This document shows positions 6,936 through 11,294 of a DNA stretch of 11,294 nt, piece after piece. Location: positions 1 through 11,294 of the forward strand of contig CAJUJQ010000103.1 of NCBI GenBank assembly GCA_910586575.1, in the 5' to 3' direction. The position numbers and the translations under genes were made by a program. The stretch comes from an uncultured Clostridia bacterium (GTDB lineage Bacteria; Bacillota; Clostridia; Oscillospirales; Butyricicoccaceae). Numbering within the stretch: position 1 is the first letter of the stretch; every line of letters begins with the position of its first letter. Below the pieces are notes generated by a model. That model did no database searches and had not been told where the DNA came from. It worked only from the letters and a program-made list of their open reading frames with translations.

Positions 6936-8372
6936 TTATACAACCGGGAACGCATAACGCAGCTTGGGGCTGCGCGCCGCGCCGACTTCATCCGGCCTGC
7001 CGACGGGGGTGCGCTCCGGCGCGCGGTGCAGCGCTTCCGGGTCGTGTTCCGCCTTGTCGAGAATCTCCAACAAAATGCGCGCCGCTTCGTCGAGCGTGGC
7101 ACGGCTTTCGGTCTCGGTCGGCTCGACCATCAGCGCCTCGTGCACAATCAACGGGAAATACATGGTTGGCGGGTGGATGCCGTAATCAAGCATCGCCTTT
7201 GCAACGTCCATCGCCGAAACGCCAGTTTCCTTTTTGGTCCGTTCCAGGGTCATTACAAACTCGTGCATAACGCCCTCGGTGAACGCCATGTCATAGCGCT
7301 CCCGGAGCAGCGACATCAGGTAATTTGCGTTTAGAACCGCGTTTTGCGCGGCTTCCGGGATACCCTCGCGCCCCAGCGCCAGCACATAGGCAAGCGCCCG
7401 GACAACCACCAGAAAGTTCCCATAAAATGCCTTCACCCGTCCAATGGACGCGGTGCTCTGCTCCAGCGTGTAGCTGCCGCATTGCTCGACTGCCTGATCC
7501 CCCGGCAGGAACGGCGCCAGGAACTGCCTGCACCCAACCGGCCCGGAGCCAGGCCCGCCGCAGCCATGCGGGGTCGAGAAGGTTTTGTGTAAGTTCAGGT
7601 GCACCACGTCAAAGCCCATATCGCCGGGGCGTACTATCCCCATCACGGCGTTCAGGTTCGCGCCGTCGTAGTAGCACAAACCGCCCGCTTCATGGATAAT
7701 CCGCGTGATTTCCAGAATATTTTCGTCGAACAGGCCGACCGTATTCGGATTGGTCAGCATCAGCCCGGCGGTGTCCGCGCCAACCGCCTGCCGCAGCGCA
7801 TCCAAGTCCACGCAGCCTTTTTCATCCGACGGGACGGACACCACGTCATAACCCGCCATCGTAGCGGAAGCCGGGTTCGTCCCATGCGCCGCGTCCGGCA
7901 CCAGGATTTTACGCCGCACCGTATCCTGCCGTGACGTGTGGTACGCCTTAATCAGCAGCAGCCCGGTAAACTCCCCGTGCGCCCCGGCGGCGGGCTGGAA
8001 GCTCATCGCGTCCATACCGGTGATTTCACACAGCAGCCGCTCGGCGGTGCACAGCACCTCGAGCGCGCCCTGCACGGTCTCCACGGGCTGAAGCGGGTGG
8101 AGGCCGGCAAACCCCGGCAGCGCCGCCGCTTCTTCGTTGACGCGCGGGTTATATTTCATCGTGCACGAGCCGAGCGGGTAAAACCCGTCGTTCACGCCGT
8201 GCGCCTGCCCCGCAAGCGCGGTATAGTGGCGGCTGATATCAACCTCAGCCAGCTCGGGCAGGCGGGGCGGGGCGCTCCGCAGGGGTGCGAAAAGCCCCGC
8301 TTTTGGCACGTCGCACGGCGGCAGCAAATCGCAGGACAGGCCGGGGCGGCTCCGCTCAAAAATCAGCTTCAT
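6936..8372 (-). CDS. gcvPB: Glycine dehydrogenase (decarboxylating) subunit 2
   Basis: This is the PLP-binding half of the split P-protein, which decarboxylates glycine and transfers the aminomethyl group to the lipoyl arm of GcvH. The 478-residue protein is full length for the family. Visible motifs are NDGFYPLGSCTMKYNPRVNE (61-80), AAHGTNPASA (161-170), and the PLP-binding lysine Lys263 in NLHKTFSTPHGCGGPG. The C-terminus TPVGRPDEVGAARSPKLRY is typical. ATG 8372 is preferred over GTG 8381: it forms an ATGA overlap with the gcvPA stop, and GGGAGG lies upstream. Together with gcvPA it corresponds to the single-chain P-protein of E. coli or mitochondria; the split form is common in Clostridia, Bacilli and thermophiles. 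Confidence 0.97.
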   Translation of the reverse strand: MKLIFERSRPGLSCDLLPPCDVPKAGLFAPLRSAPPRLPELAEVDISRHYTALAGQAHGVNDGFYPLGSCTMKYNPRVNEEAAALPGFAGLHPLQPVETVQGALEVLCTAERLLCEITGMDAMSFQPAAGAHGEFTGLLLIKAYHTSRQDTVRRKILVPDAAHGTNPASATMAGYDVVSVPSDEKGCVDLDALRQAVGADTAGLMLTNPNTVGLFDENILEITRIIHEAGGLCYYDGANLNAVMGIVRPGDMGFDVVHLNLHKTFSTPHGCGGPGSGPVGCRQFLAPFLPGDQAVEQCGSYTLEQSTASIGRVKAFYGNFLVVVRALAYVLALGREGIPEAAQNAVLNANYLMSLLRERYDMAFTEGVMHEFVMTLERTKKETGVSAMDVAKAMLDYGIHPPTMYFPLIVHEALMVEPTETESRATLDEAARILLEILDKAEHDPEALHRAPERTPVGRPDEVGAARSPKLRYAFPVV

Positions 8373-9679
8373 ACCTCGCACACCTCCCGCACAATGCCAA
8401 CCATTTCATCAATTTGTTCCTTCGTGCACATCTCGGTGACGCACCACAGGATGCCGTCCCGCACGGGCAGGCCACCCAGAATGCCGGAATCCTCAAGCGC
8501 CGCGAGCACAGCGTCCGGGGGCGCGGGCAGGCGGGTCACAAACTCATGGAAGAAGGGCGGCGCGTATGCCAGGGAAACGCCCCTGATTTCGCACAGCCGC
8601 GCCGCCGCGTACTGCGCCTTAGCCGCGCACTGCTCCGCGGCCTCGCGCAGCCCGCCGGGACCCATCGCGGAAAGGTAAACCGCCGCCGTCAGCGCGCACA
8701 GCGCCTGATTCGAGCAGATGTTGGAGGACGCTTTTTCACGCCGGATATGCTGTTCCCGCGCCTGTAATGTTAACACAAAGGCGCGTTTTCCGTCAGCATC
8801 GGTGGTTTCGCCGACAATCCGTCCGGGAAGCTTGCGCATCAGCGCCTTTGTACACGCCATAAACCCCAGATACGGTCCGCCGAACGCCAGCGGCAGCCCG
8901 AGTGGCTGCCCCTCGCCGACCGCGATATCCGCGCCCTGCCCGGCAGGCGTCGCCAGCAGCCCCAGGGAAATCGGGTTGACGCTTAAAATCAGCTTTGCGC
9001 CCGCCGCGTGCACGGCTTCCGCCGGGATTTCCTCCAACAGCCCGAAGAAATTCGGCTGTTGGAGCAGCACGCAGCAGACGTCCGGGACGAGCGCCCCGCG
9101 CAGCGCGTCCAGGTCGGTGCGCCCATCCTTGGGCGGCACGACCTCCACGGGCACGCCCGCGCCGAAGGCGTAGGTTTGTACAGTCTCGATGACCTGCGGG
9201 TGCACCGCACCCGAAATCACGACCTTTTGCCGTTTCCTGTCGCGGCACATCGCGACGGCCTCGGCGGCGGCGGACGCGCCGTCATACACGGACGCGTTGG
9301 AAACATCCATGCCGGTCAGCTCACAGATCATGGTCTGGTACTCGAAAATCGACTGCAAAATACCCTGGCTGATTTCGGCCTGATAGGGCGTGTAGGCGGT
9401 CAAAAACGCCTCTTTTGCCGTCACGCTTTTGACAATTGCGGGGATGTAATGATGGTACGCGCCCGCGCCGCGGAAAATACTGCGGAACACCTGGTTTTTC
9501 GCGGCAAGCGCCTCCATCCGCTGGCGCACCGCCAGCTCAGAAAGCCCCTCGGGCAAATCCAGCGCCGAAACCCGGACGGCTTCCGGGATATGGAAAAACA
9601 GGCCGTCCATGGACGAAAGGCCGATGTGTTCCAGCATTTCGCGGCGCTCACCGGGGCTGTTCGGGAGATAATTCCCCAC
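8369..9679 (-). CDS. gcvPA: Glycine dehydrogenase (decarboxylating) subunit 1
   Basis: This is the N-terminal half of the split P-protein and pairs with GcvPB in the cytosol. The protein of about 436 residues begins with the family-like YLPNSPGERREMLEHIG and contains GAGAYHHYIPAIVKS, ISQGILQSIFEYQTMICELTG, ASVYDGASAAAEA and GGPYLGFMA, all conserved in this subunit. Two GTG codons compete for the start: 9685, which overlaps the gcvH stop as GTGA, and 9679, two codons later. GGAGG at 9687-9691 is 1 base from the first and 7 bases from the second, so I take 9679. Using 9685 would add two residues. The stop TGA overlaps the gcvPB start. A non-ATG start coupled to the upstream stop may tune GcvP dose relative to GcvH. 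Confidence 0.95.
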   Translation of the reverse strand: MGNYLPNSPGERREMLEHIGLSSMDGLFFHIPEAVRVSALDLPEGLSELAVRQRMEALAAKNQVFRSIFRGAGAYHHYIPAIVKSVTAKEAFLTAYTPYQAEISQGILQSIFEYQTMICELTGMDVSNASVYDGASAAAEAVAMCRDRKRQKVVISGAVHPQVIETVQTYAFGAGVPVEVVPPKDGRTDLDALRGALVPDVCCVLLQQPNFFGLLEEIPAEAVHAAGAKLILSVNPISLGLLATPAGQGADIAVGEGQPLGLPLAFGGPYLGFMACTKALMRKLPGRIVGETTDADGKRAFVLTLQAREQHIRREKASSNICSNQALCALTAAVYLSAMGPGGLREAAEQCAAKAQYAAARLCEIRGVSLAYAPPFFHEFVTRLPAPPDAVLAALEDSGILGGLPVRDGILWCVTEMCTKEQIDEMVGIVREVCEV

Positions 9680-9681
9680 GC

Positions 9682-10065
9682 TCACCCCTCCTCTTCGGCG
9701 CAGACGGCTTCATAGGCGTCCGCGTCCAGCAGCTCCTCCGTATCCGAGATCCCGGTGACCTTCACAAACCACGCGCCGTAGGGGTCCTCGTTGATGAGCG
9801 CGGGGTTGTCGAGCAGCTCCTCGTTGATTTCGGCGACCTCGCCGGTCACCGGGCAGTACACATCGGAAACCGCCTTCACCGACTCCACGTCGGTAAAGAC
9901 CTCGCCCGAGACAACCGTGTCGCCGACCTCGGGCAGGTTGATGAACACCAGGTCGCCCAGCGCGTCCTGCGCATAGTCGGTAATACCAACGAACGCGGTG
10001 CTGTCGTCCAGGAATTGCACCCATTCATGGCTTTTGGAATATTTGAGTCCAGCGGGGGTATTCAT
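9682..10065 (-). CDS. gcvH: Glycine cleavage system H-protein
   Basis: This is the lipoyl carrier that shuttles the aminomethyl group from P-protein to T-protein and is then reoxidised by Lpd. The 127-residue protein has the standard length and opens with the typical LKYSKSHEWV. ITDYAQDALGDLVFINLPEVG (28-48) is followed by ESVKAVSDVYCPVTGEV, with the lipoylated lysine at Lys64. NPYG-like DPYGAWFVKV is present, and the acidic C-terminus is usual. ATG 10065 has AAAGGAG 8 bases upstream; in-frame codons upstream of it belong to the gcvT-gcvH gap and the antisense of gcvT. It should be a substrate of the lplA product encoded downstream. Its stop TGA overlaps the GTG at 9685. Confidence 0.97.
   Translation of the reverse strand: MNTPAGLKYSKSHEWVQFLDDSTAFVGITDYAQDALGDLVFINLPEVGDTVVSGEVFTDVESVKAVSDVYCPVTGEVAEINEELLDNPALINEDPYGAWFVKVTGISDTEELLDADAYEAVCAEEEG
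9687..9691 (-). promoter_or_regulatory. Shine-Dalgarno site that decides the gcvPA start
   Basis: GGAGG on the minus strand lies within the last codons of gcvH. It is only 1 base from the GTG at 9685 but an ideal 7 bases from the GTG at 9679, favouring the latter as the initiation codon. Confidence 0.5.
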
Positions 10066-10110
10066 AAGTAACGCTCCTTTCACAAATCCGGCAATGGAAG
10101 GTTTTTGAGC

Positions 10111-10126
10111 GGGAACCGCAGTTCCC
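10111..10126 (-). repeat. Perfect hairpin with UGCG loop between gcvT and gcvH
   Basis: In the operon transcript this reads GGGAAC-UGCG-GUUCCC, a perfect 6-bp stem closed by C-G over a UNCG-class tetraloop, which is an unusually stable arrangement. No U-run follows it in the direction of the operon, so it is not a simple terminator there. Read on the plus strand it is followed by CTATTTTT, which resembles a terminator for antisense transcription entering from gcvH. It may also protect or define transcript ends between gcvT and gcvH. Confidence 0.5.
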
Positions 10127-10132
10127 CTATTT

Positions 10133-11218
10133 TTATGAACGCTTGTAAAACGGCAGCGGCACGACCTCCATGGCAACCCGCCGTCCGCGCACCTCGGCTT
10201 CGACGGCGTCACCGGGCGCGCAGCTCCCGGCGGTGACGAGCGCCATTGCAATGCCCTTGCCAAGCAGCGGGCTGTGCGTGCCCGAGGTCGTCTCCCCGAT
10301 TTGCACGCCGTCCCGGTAAAGCGGGCAGTGCTCACGCACAATGCCGCGCCCAGTCACCGCAAGCCCTACGCGGGTACGTTTTGGCGGCTTGTCCGCAAGC
10401 AGGGCAGCCTTTCCGATAAAGTCCTCTTTTTCGAGCTTGACAGCAAAGCCCAGGCCGGCTTCCAGCGGGCTGACGGTTTCGTCCATCTCGTGCCCATAGA
10501 GCGGCATGGCGGCTTCCAGCCGCAGCGTATCGCGCGCGCCAAGCCCGCAGGGAACCAGCCCCTCCGCCGCCCCGGCTTCGAGCAGCGCGTCCCACAGGGC
10601 GGGCGCGTCCGGCGGCGCGCAGTAAAGCTCGTAACCAAGCTCGCCGGTATAGCCGGTACGGGAAACGATGGTTTCCACCCCGGCAGCCTTGACGCGGGAA
10701 CTCAGCCAATAATACTTTTTGGGGATATCCGCTTCCCGCGCCAGTTTTTGGAGGATGGCGGGGGCGGCAGGCCCCTGAAGCGCCAGCAGCGCGATTTCGT
10801 CCGAACGGTCGGTGAAGCGGCAGTCCCCGGACAGGTGCGCCTGAATGTGCGCCGCGTCCTTGTCCCGGTTGGAGGCGTTGACGACCAGCAAATAAACGGC
10901 TTCCCCGAGCCTGCACACAACCAGGTCATCGACAACGCCGCCGGTTTCGGTGCACATGGCGGTGTAGCGCACCTGGCCGATGGAAAGGTTCGAGAAATCG
11001 TTGGTCAGCAGCCGGTTGAGGTTCGCCAGCGCGTCCGCGCCCGCAAGCGTAAACTCTCCCATATGCGATACGTCGAACAGCCCTGCCTGCCTGCGCACAG
11101 CGAGATGCTCGGCAATCACGCCCGTGCCGTACTGCACCGGCAGCAGCCAGCCCGCAAAGGGGACAATCCGTCCCCCGGCGGCGCGGTGCGTCTCGTAAAG
11201 CGGTGTTTTCCGTTCCAT
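10133..11218 (-). CDS. gcvT: Aminomethyltransferase (glycine cleavage T-protein)
   Basis: The T-protein takes the aminomethyl group from lipoyl-GcvH and, with tetrahydrofolate, releases ammonia and forms 5,10-methylene-tetrahydrofolate. The 361-residue protein is full length. Motifs seen are FAGWLLPVQY (21-30), DVSHMGE (49-55), ETGGVVDDLVV (91-101) with the conserved catalytic Asp region, SRTGYTGELGYELY (186-199), and GARDTLRLEAAMPLYGHEMD (227-246). The ATG at 11218 has GAGGAGG 8 bases upstream (11227-11233). It is the first operon gene within the window, followed by a 67-base gap with a hairpin before gcvH. The homologous sarcosine-oxidase or YgfZ families are excluded by gcvH and gcvP next door. 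Confidence 0.97.
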   Translation of the reverse strand: MERKTPLYETHRAAGGRIVPFAGWLLPVQYGTGVIAEHLAVRRQAGLFDVSHMGEFTLAGADALANLNRLLTNDFSNLSIGQVRYTAMCTETGGVVDDLVVCRLGEAVYLLVVNASNRDKDAAHIQAHLSGDCRFTDRSDEIALLALQGPAAPAILQKLAREADIPKKYYWLSSRVKAAGVETIVSRTGYTGELGYELYCAPPDAPALWDALLEAGAAEGLVPCGLGARDTLRLEAAMPLYGHEMDETVSPLEAGLGFAVKLEKEDFIGKAALLADKPPKRTRVGLAVTGRGIVREHCPLYRDGVQIGETTSGTHSPLLGKGIAMALVTAGSCAPGDAVEAEVRGRRVAMEVVPLPFYKRS

Positions 11219-11294
11219 GTAAAATCCCTCCTCATGCTCGTATACTCGTGTGCGTTAAAGTTTGCCGTTCGGTTCGCCTGCGCGGCGGGCGGTC
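11219..11294 (-). promoter_or_regulatory. Leader of gcvT, possibly with a glycine-riboswitch fragment
   Basis: These 76 bases hold a strong Shine-Dalgarno site (11227-11233) and, read on the minus strand at 11260-11272, CCGAACGGCAAAC. This resembles the CCGAAGGNGCAAAC core of glycine riboswitches, which often precede gcvT in Firmicutes. The later core elements (CUCAGG and the AAAGGACAG-like segment) are not visible before gcvT, so an intact aptamer in this position is not supported. The upstream part is outside the window. No convincing promoter boxes are seen. Confidence 0.25.

Noticed and set aside
5287..7270. Long plus-strand open frames (338 and 412 codons) opposite sdaAA, sdaAB and gcvPB
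   Set aside because: The minus-strand genes carry full sets of catalytic motifs. The antisense frames are low-complexity products of GC-rich codon use.
7325..10071. Several antisense open frames over gcvPB, gcvPA and gcvH
   Set aside because: Arginine/proline-rich translations without motifs, fully explained as shadows of the gcv genes.
1..11294. CRISPR array, tRNA, rRNA, intact transposase or integrase, toxin-antitoxin pair
   Set aside because: No regularly spaced repeats, no cloverleaf or rRNA signatures, and no recombinase or toxin motifs were seen on either strand.

Overview
The window joins two unlike parts. From about 2900 to the right edge lies a GC-rich, minus-strand metabolic operon of eight tightly packed genes, read right to left: gcvT, gcvH, gcvPA, gcvPB, sdaAB, sdaAA, lplA, lpd. 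From the left edge to about 2525 lies a plus-strand stretch of visibly lower GC that holds remains of accessory genes: a kinase-like gene without its N-lobe, a class II glutamine-amidotransferase-like gene lacking its 5' part and frameshifted, and a DUF932 (TIGR03299 phage/plasmid-like) gene broken by several indels. About 375 bases with no recognisable gene (2526-2901) separate the two, and the two parts converge there.

Several features suggest an anaerobic Gram-positive, most likely Clostridia and perhaps of the Ruminococcaceae/Oscillospiraceae type. Glycine decarboxylase is split into PA and PB. Serine dehydratase is the two-subunit, oxygen-sensitive iron-sulfur type. Shine-Dalgarno sites are strong. 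The accessory families are ones I associate with mobile elements of gut Firmicutes. This is inference from gene content; no rRNA or other marker is present.

The operon encodes the complete glycine cleavage system: T-protein, H-protein, both halves of P-protein, and dihydrolipoamide dehydrogenase as L-protein. It also encodes the lipoate-protein ligase needed to load lipoate on GcvH, and L-serine dehydratase, which turns serine into pyruvate. With serine hydroxymethyltransferase (not in the window) these would link glycine, one-carbon units, serine and pyruvate. Flux could run oxidatively (glycine and serine fermentation) or in the direction of the reductive glycine pathway; sequence alone does not say which. 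Three of the junctions are start/stop overlaps of the ATGA or GTGA type, and sdaAB/sdaAA overlap by 8 bases, so translational coupling is likely. The two larger gaps are gcvT-gcvH, with a perfect hairpin carrying a UNCG-class loop, and gcvPB-sdaAB, which is AT-rich.

I found no CRISPR array, tRNA, rRNA, intact transposase or clearly new system. The most informative observations are the decay pattern on the left (an apparent deletion junction near 1071, a G7-tract frameshift near 1493-1499, and serial indels in the DUF932 gene) and the combination of functions in the operon.
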